A stretch of DNA of 64,000 nt from JAHBXE01 sp044222195 (GTDB taxonomy: Bacteria; Planctomycetota; Phycisphaerae; Phycisphaerales; UBA1924): positions 4,599 to 68,598 of the forward strand of contig JBGANS010000023.1 in NCBI GenBank assembly GCA_044222195.1. The letters run 5' to 3'. Every line of letters starts with the position of its first letter. The stretch's first letter is position 1. The notes under the pieces are model-generated. The model was not told the origin of the DNA. It saw nothing but the letters and a program-made list of their open reading frames with translations, and ran no database searches. The position numbers and the translations under genes were made by a program. Of this stretch, positions 1 through 11,784 are shown in pieces.

Positions 1-1
1 G

Positions 2-460
2 GGGGTTGGAACATCCGGCATCTTCGGCATGCACGGCGCCCAACAGGTTGGGGTGGTCGAATCGTTCGAGACCGGCAGCCACGCCGCCATATGGTTTGGT
101 ACCCCCCAGTCTTTCGTCGACATGCATCCCTTTTCAGATGGGCAATCCGTTTTGCGTGCCACCTGCGGCTCCGCTCAGGTCGGCTGGGTCAACGCCACCG
201 CGCAGGGCGCCGGAGTCAAGGCCGGGATCTGGTTTGGTTCCTCCTCGAACTTCATCAACCTGGCCCAGTTCCTTCCGCCCGGCGCCGGCGAGTCCGCGGC
301 GAACTGTGTCGAGGAGCGCGACGGGGTCTTCACTGTGGGCGGCTATGCGCGGTACGGCAGCCAATACCGGGCGTTCGTCTGGGTCGGAGTTCCATCGCCG
401 TCAAGCATTGCAGTGATGACGGGCGCGGGGCTTTGGGCGGGGCGGCGTCGACGCCTGTGA
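2..460 (+). CDS. C-terminal part of a secreted protein with PEP-CTERM-like tail (5' truncated)
   Basis: The frame is open from the left edge, so the gene begins outside the window and only about 152 codons are visible. The visible part has loosely repeated units ending in AxIWFG or AFVWVG followed by a short polar stretch, which resembles extracellular HAF-type repeats; this is a weak similarity by eye. The last residues are VPSPSSIAVMTGAGLWAGRR plus RRL: a Pro/Ser motif, a short hydrophobic stretch and an Arg cluster. That is the architecture of a PEP-CTERM sorting tail, with VPSPSS in place of the usual VPEPS. It suggests export and processing by an exosortase/archaeosortase-type enzyme. 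It converges on the peptidase gene downstream with a 3-base gap. Function is otherwise unknown. Confidence 0.6.
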   Translation, partial: GVGTSGIFGMHGAQQVGVVESFETGSHAAIWFGTPQSFVDMHPFSDGQSVLRATCGSAQVGWVNATAQGAGVKAGIWFGSSSNFINLAQFLPPGAGESAANCVEERDGVFTVGGYARYGSQYRAFVWVGVPSPSSIAVMTGAGLWAGRRRRL

Positions 461-463
461 CGA

Positions 464-2581
464 CTACCGGTCCCCTTCTTCCCGTCCCTTCAGCTTCACC
501 TTGATGACCTGTTCCTTCCCGTCCCGGACGACAGTTACATCCACGACGTCTCCGACCTTTGCGGACTGGATCAGGGGCATCCAGGTGGCGACGTCGGTGA
601 GGGGCTTGCCGTTCCACTTGACCATGGTGTCGCCGGCCTTGATGCCCGCATCGGCGGCGGAGGTGCCATCGAAGACTTCGGCGACTCCGATGCCCTTGGT
701 GTCCTCGTCGTAGCTTTCGGGCTTGATGCCGAAGCGGACGCCGCCGGTGCCGGCGGCTTTGGCGGGGGTCTTGGCCGCGGCTTTCGTCTCCCGCTTCTTG
801 GTTGTGAACTTCAGGGGTTCTGGGCGCTGGGCGAGTGAGAGCGTGATGTCATGGGCCATGGCGACGATCTTGGCCGCGCCGACCTGGTTGATGAGGTCGA
901 AGGTGTCGGCGGGCTTGTGGTAGTCGCTGTGGTAGCCGGTGAAGAAGTTGAGGATGGGGACCTGTTTGGAGTAGAAGCTCCAGTGGTCGGAGTTGCTGGC
1001 GATGGAGGCCCCGTGCTTGATTTCGATTCCGGACGCATCAAAGAAGGGTTTGACGACGTCGTAGAAGCCTTCGGCGGATTCGGTCCCTTCAACGTCGAGT
1101 CCGTGGTCCTTGTACTTGGGATCGTTCGGGGCGGCTCGGAGGCGGCCGATCATGTCCATGTTGAGCATGAAGTAGACCTTGGAAAGGTCCACGGAGGGGT
1201 GCTCGACGAAGTAGATGGAACCGTTGAGGCCAGATTCCTCGGCGGAGAAGGTCAGGAAGAAGATCGATCGGGCGGGCTTGCCTTCGGGGAGTTTGGCGTA
1301 GGACTCGGCCAGCTTGCCGGCGAGCAGGAGAACGCCGGAGGTTCCGGAGGCGTTGTCGTCGGCCCCGGGGTGAAGCTTGCCACGGTTGGAGGGTTCAGCC
1401 CCGAACATGCCGTAACCGACGTGGTCGTAGTGGGCGCCGACGACGATGTATTCGTTGGCGAGTGTGCCGCGGCCGGGGAGAACGGCCCCGACGTTGTCGG
1501 TCATGACGGGCTCCCGGCCGACAGCGATGTCGATCGAGGCGCGGGAGTCGACGAGTTTGAAGATGAGGGCGGAGTCGTCGGAGCGGACGCGGTAGTCCAT
1601 CAGCGTGCCGTTGAAGGAGCCGAGCCGGTCGGCGGCTTCGGTGGTGATCATGATGACGGGCATCTTGACGGCGTCGCCCTCGGGAGCAGCTGGATCGAAG
1701 GGGATCAGGTCTTTGGCCCGTGGGTCGGCCGCGCCGGGGGGATTGACGAGCATGATCGCGGCGGGCTTGCACCTGGCGACGTTCTGGATCTTGGCGTCGA
1801 GTGAGGCGGCGGGGGACCAACCGCGCTCGGCCCACTTGCTCATGCCGTTCTCATCCATTGGTTCGAAGCGCATGACAAGGGCGATCTTGCCGGAGAGGTC
1901 AGAGTCGGCGTCAAAGGTCTTGTAGCCGTTCGGGCCATCGATGCCGTAGCCGCAGAACACGACGTCGCCCTTGATCTTGCCGGACCCGGACATGTTGAGG
2001 ACGGTGAAGTCCTTGCCGGGGATGAGCTTCATGTCCTCGCGGCCGGAGGGGTGGAGGGTGACGGTTTGGGTGGTGGCGGCGAGCGTTGAGCCGTGGCGGA
2101 AGGGCTGGCGGAAGGGGGAGGCATGGGCCGCGGGGTCGGCGCCGTCGGGAGCTTTGGCGGAGGCGAATGCGGGAGTGAGGCCGTACTTCCTGAACCAGAA
2201 CTCGATGTAGTCGGCGGCGATGCGGTTGCCGTTTGAGCCCGGGACGCGGCCTTCCATGAAGGGGTTCGAGAGAGTGATGTTGTGCTGGGCGTAGAGACGG
2301 GCGTCGGGACCGATCGCGGAGAAGACGGCGGCGAGGGGTGATTCGCCGAGGGCTTCGACGGCTTTGGCCTTCTTGGCATCGGCGCCGTCGTCAGCTTTCT
2401 GAGGAGTTTGAGGAAGCGGGAGGGCTTCGCCTTCGACCCGATGGGTGTACCCCATGATGTAGCCGGCTTCGCGATCGTCGTCCCACGGTTGAACGCCAGC
2501 GGCGCTGAGCACGGCCGCCGAGGGGAGTGCGGCAAGCAACGCGAAACAAACTCGACTCCGCTTGAGGGGTCGATTCATCAT
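464..2581 (-). CDS. M28-family zinc aminopeptidase with PA insert and C-terminal PDZ domain
   Basis: A 705-residue exported metallopeptidase. The N-terminus has a signal peptide (MMNRPLKRSR then a hydrophobic run to about residue 30). A PA-type domain occupies roughly residues 190-340. The M28 catalytic core follows, with the zinc ligands visible in GAHYDHVGYG, HPGADDNASGTSG, TFSAEESGLNGS (catalytic Glu), NMDMIGR and GYHSDYHKPADTFD. The last 90 or so residues form a PDZ domain with GIGVAEVFDGTSAADAGIKAGD. Members of this family remove N-terminal residues from peptides in the periplasm or outside the cell. The start is the first of two adjacent ATGs and has an AGGAAGGT ribosome site just upstream. 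A second, different M28 protein lies at 57255. Substrate not predictable. Confidence 0.9.
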   Translation of the reverse strand: MMNRPLKRSRVCFALLAALPSAAVLSAAGVQPWDDDREAGYIMGYTHRVEGEALPLPQTPQKADDGADAKKAKAVEALGESPLAAVFSAIGPDARLYAQHNITLSNPFMEGRVPGSNGNRIAADYIEFWFRKYGLTPAFASAKAPDGADPAAHASPFRQPFRHGSTLAATTQTVTLHPSGREDMKLIPGKDFTVLNMSGSGKIKGDVVFCGYGIDGPNGYKTFDADSDLSGKIALVMRFEPMDENGMSKWAERGWSPAASLDAKIQNVARCKPAAIMLVNPPGAADPRAKDLIPFDPAAPEGDAVKMPVIMITTEAADRLGSFNGTLMDYRVRSDDSALIFKLVDSRASIDIAVGREPVMTDNVGAVLPGRGTLANEYIVVGAHYDHVGYGMFGAEPSNRGKLHPGADDNASGTSGVLLLAGKLAESYAKLPEGKPARSIFFLTFSAEESGLNGSIYFVEHPSVDLSKVYFMLNMDMIGRLRAAPNDPKYKDHGLDVEGTESAEGFYDVVKPFFDASGIEIKHGASIASNSDHWSFYSKQVPILNFFTGYHSDYHKPADTFDLINQVGAAKIVAMAHDITLSLAQRPEPLKFTTKKRETKAAAKTPAKAAGTGGVRFGIKPESYDEDTKGIGVAEVFDGTSAADAGIKAGDTMVKWNGKPLTDVATWMPLIQSAKVGDVVDVTVVRDGKEQVIKVKLKGREEGDR

Positions 2582-2969
2582 GGCTGACCTTCCTGAGTGA
2601 GCATGGGGGTGGGGAAAGGGTTACCGCGGCCGCTTTCGCGGCCGGGGCCCTGGAACGTCAGTCTAGGCTAAGACGAACGCGGGTCAGGAGGCGCGTTCGC
2701 CCGCCGACGCATTCCGGGAGAGTGATACTGCTGAAGTTGCGAAGGGTTGCAGAAAGTTGGCGGGGACTCGAAAAGTGTGCGCAATCGCGGCCGGACGGAG
2801 AATGGAAAACGGGCGGCTACACTTGTCTGAAACGGAGATCGAGTGGAGCCAAACTTGCCGCGATTGGCGACGATCCAGGACCCTTAAGGGTGTCCGGTTT
2901 GGCGCATACGACGGCTGAAAATCACCAGATTGAATCCGAACGACAGGCCTTTTTCACGAGCCAAAGCCC
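2582..2969. other. 388-base non-coding region between divergent peptidase and gcvP
   Basis: No convincing gene. It must contain the promoters of the minus-strand peptidase and of gcvP. A perfect 12-bp palindrome, ACCCTTAAGGGT at 2880-2891, sits about 80 bases before gcvP and could be an operator. The two conserved aptamer cores of a glycine riboswitch, often found before gcv genes, were looked for and not seen. A short open frame from 2722 that runs into gcvP has no ribosome site and a composition unlike a protein, so it is not annotated. Confidence 0.5.
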
Positions 2970-5990
<3,021 letters not shown>

Positions 5991-6036
5991 TCAGGCGGCC
6001 GGGCGCGGCGCTGGCGGGAGAATTGGGGCAAAGGGC

Positions 6037-6042
6037 TATAGT
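6037..6042 (+). promoter_or_regulatory. Candidate -10 element (TATAGT) for the first GT41 gene
   Basis: TATAGT lies 16 bases before the ATG at 6059, in the 68-base gap after gcvP. No good -35 is visible at normal spacing. If used, the leader would be only about ten bases. Confidence 0.3.
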
Positions 6043-6058
6043 CGGGTCGGCCAACCGC

Positions 6059-7843
6059 ATGGGCAACGAATCAAGCGAGTACGCTGCGCTTCAGAACGCC
6101 GCCAATCACTACGTGAACGGACGGTATGACCAGGCCGAGGGCATCGCGCGCCGGTTGATGCGACGCGACGAGGTGAAACTCGAGGCCACGCTCCTGCTTT
6201 GCAAGATCCTGACCGAGACAGCCCGGGCCACGCAGGGGCTCTATGAAATGGAGCGCCTGGTCAAGCTGCATCCCGACAACGTCGAGGTGCTGATGAGCCT
6301 GCACAACGCGCTGGTCGCAGCGCGGCAGGTGGACAGGGCGCTCGAGGTGGTCAAGCGGGCCTTCGAGCTGTCGACGGAGAAGGACGATGCGGCGCTGGCG
6401 GTCGGGGCCTTGCTCATGGCCGAGGGCCGTCCGGTGGAAGCGGAGGAGTGGTACGAGCGGGCGAGGAGCATCAACCCCGAAAACGGCAAGGCGATCATGG
6501 GGCTCGCGCGGGTGTACAGCGGGACGCTCCGCGGGCCGGAGTCCATCGCGCTCATGAGGAAGACGCTGCAGGGCGGCATGGGGGGGCTCGGGGTGATCCG
6601 GTACCTGACCTTCCACCTGCGTTACTCGTCCGATGCCGATCCCAAGGAACTGTTCGACCTGCAGAAGCTTTCGGGTGTCCTGGCGGTGCGAGAGTGCGAC
6701 GGGTATCCGCCGCGGTTGAACGTCACTCCGGATCCGGAACGGCGGCTGACCATCGGGTACATGTCGCCGGACTTCCGGACGCACGCGTGCGCGCACTTCA
6801 TGGAGCCGCTGTTCGCCGCGCGAAATCGTGAGGCGTTCAAGGTGATCGCATACTCGGCTTCGATCTACAAGGACGAGGTGACCGACCGGTTCCGAAAGTC
6901 CGCGGATGCATGGGTGGAGGTCGCCACGCTCCAGGACTCGCTTCTGGCCAAACGGATCGCGGAAGACAAGGTTGACATTGTGTTCGACCTGGCGGGCCAC
7001 ACGAGCGGGACGAAGCTCTCGTGTCTCGTGCTGCATCCGGCGCCGCTGACGGCGACGTATATCGGCTATCCGGACACGACGGGCGCTCCGGGAGTGGACT
7101 TCCGATTTGTTGATTCGATCACGGATCCACCGGGGGCCGAGGCGCTGGCGACGGAGCGGCTGATCCGGGTGGACCCGTGCTTTTTGTGCTACCGGCCTCT
7201 GCCGGAAGCGCCTGACGTGGCGCCGGCGCCGCACGTGGCGAACGGGCACATCACGTTTGGATCGTTCAACGCGATCGACAAGGTGTCCGAGGGCTCGCTG
7301 GATGCGTGGTCGAAGATTCTTCAGCGGGTGCCCGGATCGCGGATGGTTCTCAAGGGGGGCTCTCTGAAGGAACCCACGGTGCGGCAGCGGGCGCTCGACC
7401 TGTTCGCGCGCCGGGGGGTGGCTCCGGAGAGGATCGAACTGCTCAATCCGACCAAGGGAGTCGTCGAGCACCTGAAGGCGTACGGGAAGATGGACATCGC
7501 GCTCGACACATTCCCGTACAACGGCACGACCACGACGTGCGAGGCGCTGTGGATGGGCGTTCCAGTCGTCGCGTTCAAGGGAAAGACCCACTCGGCACGC
7601 GTGGGTGCGAGCCTGCTCAACGCGGTCGGGCTGGGCGACCTCGTCGGGGACGACGTGCCGGGGTACATCGACATCGCGGTTCGATTCGCGTCGGAGCGAG
7701 AGCGGATGGCGGCGATGCGGCCCGTGTTGCGGGCGCAAATGGCGGCTTCGCCGCTGTGCAACGAGAAGCAGTTCATGAAGGGCTTTGAGAGCGCGGTACG
7801 GAGCCTGTGGCGGGAGTGGTGCGCCAAGCAGAACTCGAAGTAG
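6059..7843 (+). CDS. TPR-containing GT41 (SPINDLY/O-GlcNAc transferase-like) glycosyltransferase, copy 1
   Basis: A 594-residue protein with TPR-like helical repeats over roughly residues 1-200 and a GT41 catalytic region after that. Recognisable catalytic-domain segments are IGYMSPDFRTHACAHFMEPL, VDIVFDLAGHTSGTKL, YIGYPDTTGAPGVDFRF, ITFGSFNAIDKVS, MDIALDTFPYNGTTTTCEAL and MGVPVVAFKGKTHSARVGAS. This order matches bacterial OGT/SPINDLY proteins, which transfer GlcNAc, fucose or other sugars to Ser/Thr of proteins or to surface structures. The frame is open further upstream into gcvP, but the ATG at 6059 gives exactly the same length as the neighbouring paralogue. No signal peptide, so probably cytosolic. 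Acceptor and sugar donor cannot be told from sequence. Confidence 0.88.
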   Translation: MGNESSEYAALQNAANHYVNGRYDQAEGIARRLMRRDEVKLEATLLLCKILTETARATQGLYEMERLVKLHPDNVEVLMSLHNALVAARQVDRALEVVKRAFELSTEKDDAALAVGALLMAEGRPVEAEEWYERARSINPENGKAIMGLARVYSGTLRGPESIALMRKTLQGGMGGLGVIRYLTFHLRYSSDADPKELFDLQKLSGVLAVRECDGYPPRLNVTPDPERRLTIGYMSPDFRTHACAHFMEPLFAARNREAFKVIAYSASIYKDEVTDRFRKSADAWVEVATLQDSLLAKRIAEDKVDIVFDLAGHTSGTKLSCLVLHPAPLTATYIGYPDTTGAPGVDFRFVDSITDPPGAEALATERLIRVDPCFLCYRPLPEAPDVAPAPHVANGHITFGSFNAIDKVSEGSLDAWSKILQRVPGSRMVLKGGSLKEPTVRQRALDLFARRGVAPERIELLNPTKGVVEHLKAYGKMDIALDTFPYNGTTTTCEALWMGVPVVAFKGKTHSARVGASLLNAVGLGDLVGDDVPGYIDIAVRFASERERMAAMRPVLRAQMAASPLCNEKQFMKGFESAVRSLWREWCAKQNSK

Positions 7844-7893
7844 ATACCGTCGAGGTCCGCCGCCGGCGGGATTCTGGAGCGAGCGGCCGGGCA

Positions 7894-9678
7894 ATGCAGC
7901 AGGGACACGACGCCAACCCCTTCGACGCCGCGATGCAGCACTACAAGGCTCGCCGCCTGCCGCAGGCGGAGGCCGCGCTCCGGCGGTTGACGCGGAGGCC
8001 CGACACGGGCGCGCACGCGGCGCAGCTGCTGGGGATGCTGCTGATTGAGACGGGGAAGTTCCAGCAGGCGGTCTACGAGCTGGAAAGAGCGCTCAAGCAG
8101 GACCCGCGGAGCGTGGACCTCTTGATGACGCTGCACTTTGCGCTCAAGGGGTGCGGTGAGCCGGACCGAGCGCTGGCGACCGCGACGGCCGCGTTGGAGA
8201 TCGCGCCGCGATCGGACGCGGTGATGCTCGCGATCGCGTCGCTTCACGTGTCGCAATACCGTCACGAAGAGGCGGAGCGTTGGTACCACAAGGCGCGGGA
8301 AGCGAACCCGCAGAACGTGCAGGTGATTCTCGGGCTCGCGGCGCTGTACAGCGCTTCACTGCGGGGCGTGCGGACGGTGGAGCTTCTGCGAGAAGCGATC
8401 GCGTCCGGCCTGCACGGGCTTGACATCCTTCGGCTGCTGGCGTTCCGATTGCAGTATGTGTCCGGCGTCGATCCCAGCGAGTTGTTCGAGGCGCACCGGG
8501 TCGCGGGCCAGTGCCTGGCGCGAGAGGCGAATCAGACGCCGCCGCGGTTGAACGTCGACGCAACCCCGGACCGGACGTTGACGATCGGGCTCCTGTCACC
8601 GGACTTTCGCCAGCACGCGTGTGCGCACTTCATCGAGCCGCTGCTGGAAGCGAGGAATCGAAAGACGCTGCGGGTCGTCGCGTATTCGAACCTCCTTCAC
8701 CCGGACGCCACGACCGCGAGAATTCGGCTTCTGTGCGATGAGTGGCGAGAGACGGCGACGATGCAGGATACGGCGGTCTCGCAGCAGATCGTGAGCGACA
8801 GGGTGGACATCGCGATCGATCTCGCCGGGCACACAGCAGGGTCACGGCTGGGGTCGCTGGTGTCGCGGCCGGCGCCGATCACGGCTTCGTTCATCGGGTA
8901 TCCCAACACGACCGGGGTCCCGGGGATCGACTACCGGTTTGTGGACTCGGTCACGGACCCGCCGGGTGCGGAGGCGTTCGCCACCGAACAGCTGGTTCGA
9001 CTCCACCCGTGTTTTCTGTGCTATCGACCCGCGATCGACGCGCCGGAGGTGTCGCCGCCGCCGTTCGAACGGGCCGGGCACGTCACGTTCGGATCGTTCA
9101 ACATCCTCGACAAGGTATCTGACGCGACGCTCGACTTGTGGGCGGAGATTCTGCGCAAGGTACCGACGTCGCGGCTGCTTCTGAAAAGCAGGTCCATCGC
9201 GGCGGAACCATCGATTGTGGGGCGGGTGCATGCGGCGTTTGAGCGCCGCGGGGTCGGGGCGGGGCGGGTGGAACTCATCGGTTCGACCACAGGCATCCGC
9301 GAGCACCTGGGGTTGTACGCACGCGTTGACATCGCGCTGGACACGGCTCCGTACAACGGGACGACCACGACGTGCGAAGCGATGTGGATGGGTGTGCCGG
9401 TCGTGACCATGCGCGGGGCGATGCACGCCGGACGGGTCGGGGCGAGCCTCGTGAGCGCCGTCGGCATCAACGATCTCATCGGCGAGGGCTCGGCGGGGTA
9501 CGTGTCGATCGCCGCCGCACTCGCGGCTGATGCAGACAGACTCCGCTTGCTTCGTTCGGAGCTCAGGGGCCGGGTCGCGGCGTCGCCGCTTCGCAACGAG
9601 CGCGCTTACGCCGCGGGATTCGAGCGGACTATCCGCGAACTGTGGCGAGCCTGGTGCTCAAGCCGATCCGGCGGGTGA
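7894..9678 (+). CDS. TPR-containing GT41 (SPINDLY/O-GlcNAc transferase-like) glycosyltransferase, copy 2
   Basis: Tandem paralogue of the preceding gene and also 594 residues when started at the ATG at 7894, 50 bases after the upstream stop. A longer frame begins at 7807 but overlaps copy 1 and encodes an Arg-rich lead with no counterpart in the paralogue. TPR-like repeats fill roughly residues 1-200. The catalytic part has IGLLSPDFRQHACAHFIEPL, VDIAIDLAGHTAGSRL, FIGYPNTTGVPGIDYRF, VTFGSFNILDKVS and VDIALDTAPYNGTTTTCEAM. The two copies diverge most in the TPR region, which suggests different protein partners and a related chemistry. They are probably co-transcribed. The 3' end overlaps the convergent gene by 21 bases. 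Confidence 0.88.
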   Translation: MQQGHDANPFDAAMQHYKARRLPQAEAALRRLTRRPDTGAHAAQLLGMLLIETGKFQQAVYELERALKQDPRSVDLLMTLHFALKGCGEPDRALATATAALEIAPRSDAVMLAIASLHVSQYRHEEAERWYHKAREANPQNVQVILGLAALYSASLRGVRTVELLREAIASGLHGLDILRLLAFRLQYVSGVDPSELFEAHRVAGQCLAREANQTPPRLNVDATPDRTLTIGLLSPDFRQHACAHFIEPLLEARNRKTLRVVAYSNLLHPDATTARIRLLCDEWRETATMQDTAVSQQIVSDRVDIAIDLAGHTAGSRLGSLVSRPAPITASFIGYPNTTGVPGIDYRFVDSVTDPPGAEAFATEQLVRLHPCFLCYRPAIDAPEVSPPPFERAGHVTFGSFNILDKVSDATLDLWAEILRKVPTSRLLLKSRSIAAEPSIVGRVHAAFERRGVGAGRVELIGSTTGIREHLGLYARVDIALDTAPYNGTTTTCEAMWMGVPVVTMRGAMHAGRVGASLVSAVGINDLIGEGSAGYVSIAAALAADADRLRLLRSELRGRVAASPLRNERAYAAGFERTIRELWRAWCSSRSGG

Positions 9679-10401
9679 GTCGAATGCGGCGGGCCGGACA
9701 GGCAGCAGAAGGACGCAACACCGGCGGTTGCCGATCAGGTCGGGCACGTCGAAACCGGTGATGGCGGGCTGGCGGATCGGCAGGTCTCGTTCGATGCACC
9801 GGGTCACAAAGGCCGCGAGGTCGTGGCGGGCGATGGCGTCGTCTTGGGTGAACAGGATGAGCAGTACTCCGGCGCACTGGATCAGTGGTTCCTTCACGAG
9901 TTTGGGGATGTCGGAGGATCCGATGCGAAGCAGTTCGCCCGAATAAGAACGATTGGGCCCCGGCACGCCGCGAGTGTACGTGTGCTGTCCTACGAGTTTG
10001 ACCTCGAGCCAGAAGGCGTCGGCGGGATCGACGCCGGGCTCGGAAGCAAGCATCTCCGGAGCGGTGGAAGCGAAGAGCGTTCCCTCGGCGGCGTCGACGG
10101 CCTTGACCTTCGCGACCGGATCGATCATCGGAAGCCCGGGCGTCTGGGAGAGCACGAGGTCGCAGCGTTCGCGTTCGGCGTGCCGCGGACGTCGGAGGGC
10201 CCCTCCGGGGTATGGGTGCTCTCGGAACACGCCGAGGCCCGCCTCCAGAAAGCCCGCGGCGAGGAGCGGATGGAACTCGACTTCGGACAAAGCGTCAAGA
10301 CCCCGGACCGCCTGTTCCGCGGCGAGTTCGCGTGCTCGCCGATGCAGCGAATCGGCCGCGATCCCGGCGATGTGGTCCGGATTCCACAAGCATGCGAGCA
10401 T
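9658..10401 (-). CDS. Uncharacterised protein with PD-(D/E)XK-like residues
   Basis: 247 residues, no signal peptide or membrane segment, family not recognised. The middle holds ERCDLVL (Asp81) and, after a variable stretch, WLEVKLVGQ (Glu133-x-Lys135) in a hydrophobic strand context. That is the arrangement of a PD-(D/E)XK nuclease core, although the 52-residue spacing is long and no fold can be confirmed by eye. Later conserved-looking blocks are YSGELLRIGSSDIPKLVKEP and GVLLILFTQDDAIARHDL. The N-terminal third is helical and Arg-rich. It sits alone between convergent GT41 genes and the divergent Liv operon, so context gives no function. The start could lie a few codons downstream. Confidence 0.55.
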   Translation of the reverse strand: MLACLWNPDHIAGIAADSLHRRARELAAEQAVRGLDALSEVEFHPLLAAGFLEAGLGVFREHPYPGGALRRPRHAERERCDLVLSQTPGLPMIDPVAKVKAVDAAEGTLFASTAPEMLASEPGVDPADAFWLEVKLVGQHTYTRGVPGPNRSYSGELLRIGSSDIPKLVKEPLIQCAGVLLILFTQDDAIARHDLAAFVTRCIERDLPIRQPAITGFDVPDLIGNRRCCVLLLPVRPAAFDSPAGSA

Positions 10402-10508
10402 AGGCTTTGCCCGCTCAAAGACGGTGGTCTTGACAGGGGTCCGGCCTGTCGGGGATGCTGTAGATTCGAACGAGTCCCGGGATGACCCGGTTTCAAGAGG
10501 GAAACGAC

Positions 10509-11723
10509 ATGAACGCGCTCACACTCCGTGGCAGGTTGATGAGGTTCGGGCTGGCGCTGGCGGCGATGACGACGTCGCTCGCGTGCGAGGCGAAGGAGGA
10601 GCGGCCCGCGCCCAAGGCGGCTCCCACCCCGGCGGCGGCGCCGGCACCGGCCGTTGAAGAGAACGCGGACGAGATCAAGATCGGGCACTACGCCTCGATG
10701 ACCGGGTCGGAGGCCACCTTTGGTGTGTCGACGGACAACGGGATCAAGCTGGCCGTCGCGGAGCGGAACGCGGCAGGCGGGGTCAAGGGAAAGCAGATCA
10801 AGCTGATTACGTACGACAACCAGGGCAAGCCGCAGGAGTCGGTGGTGGCGGTGACGCGGCTGATCGACCAGGACAAGGTGGCGGCCGTGCTGGGCGAGGT
10901 GGCGAGCTCCCGCAGCCTTGCCGGCGCTCCGGTGTGCCAGCGCAAGGGTGTGCCGATGATCACCCCTTCGAGCACCAACCCCGATGTGACCTCCGTCGGA
11001 AACATGATCTCCCGCGTCTGCTTCATCGACCCCTTCCAGGGCTTCGTCGGGGCCAAGTTTGCCAAGGAAAACCTGAAGCTGTCCAAGGGCGCGACGCTCT
11101 TCAACCGGGCCCAGGCGTATTCGTCGGGCCTCAGCAACAACTTCATCGAGTCGTTCAAGAAGCTCGGCGGCACGGTCGTGACCGAGCAGGCGTACTCCGA
11201 TGGAGACAACGACTTCTCCGCCCAGCTCACGGCGATCCGCGAAAAGGGTGCCGAGTTCATCTACATCCCCGGCTATTACACCGAGGTCGTGAACATCGCC
11301 AAGCAGGCCCGCAAGCTCGGGCTCAAGCTGCCCCTGATCGGCGGCGACGGCTGGGACTCGGATGAACTCAAGAACGCCGGCGACTCGCTCAACGGGTGCT
11401 ACTTCTCGAATCACTACTCGCACGAGGACACGCGTCCGGAGGTCGTCGAGTTCATCGCGAAGTACAAGAAGGCGTACGACAAGGTGCCCGACGGCCTGGC
11501 CGCGCTCGGGTATGACGCCGCCCGCCTGCTGTTCGATTCGATGGAGAAGGCCCCTTCGCTCTCGGGCAAGGACCTCGCCGGCGTCATCAACTCGACCAAG
11601 GGTTTCAAGGGTGTGACGGGCACGATCTCCATCGACGCCCAGCGCAACGCGACCAAGGACGCGGTGATGCTGGAAGTGGTGAACGGCGTGCCCAAGTACA
11701 AGGCGACGATCAAGCCGGAGTAA
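10509..11723 (+). CDS. livK: Branched-chain amino acid ABC transporter, substrate-binding lipoprotein
   Basis: Periplasmic type 1 binding protein (404 residues) that delivers branched-chain amino acids, or a related small amide, to the LivHMGF complex encoded next. The ATG at 10509 follows an AGAGGGA ribosome site. The signal peptide ends in the lipobox SLAC, so the mature protein is lipid-anchored; an Ala/Pro/Lys-rich linker of about 30 residues follows before the domain begins at IKIGHYASMTGSEATFG. The hallmark segments NAAGGVKGKQIKLITYDNQG, AVLGEVASSRSLAGAPVCQ and PSSTNPDV are present. It is the first gene of a five-gene operon; 61 bases separate it from livH. Actual ligand is not certain: this family also binds urea, amides and aromatic compounds. 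Confidence 0.93.
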   Translation: MNALTLRGRLMRFGLALAAMTTSLACEAKEERPAPKAAPTPAAAPAPAVEENADEIKIGHYASMTGSEATFGVSTDNGIKLAVAERNAAGGVKGKQIKLITYDNQGKPQESVVAVTRLIDQDKVAAVLGEVASSRSLAGAPVCQRKGVPMITPSSTNPDVTSVGNMISRVCFIDPFQGFVGAKFAKENLKLSKGATLFNRAQAYSSGLSNNFIESFKKLGGTVVTEQAYSDGDNDFSAQLTAIREKGAEFIYIPGYYTEVVNIAKQARKLGLKLPLIGGDGWDSDELKNAGDSLNGCYFSNHYSHEDTRPEVVEFIAKYKKAYDKVPDGLAALGYDAARLLFDSMEKAPSLSGKDLAGVINSTKGFKGVTGTISIDAQRNATKDAVMLEVVNGVPKYKATIKPE

Positions 11724-11784
11724 AGCCGGGGCGCCGGGCGAAGCCTTTCACGGCTGCGCGGGTCTTGAACGGCGCGACCGCCGC

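Noticed and set aside
6071..7894. A 607-codon minus-strand frame opposite the first GT41 gene
   Set aside because: Same composition bias and no motifs; antisense of a conserved gene.
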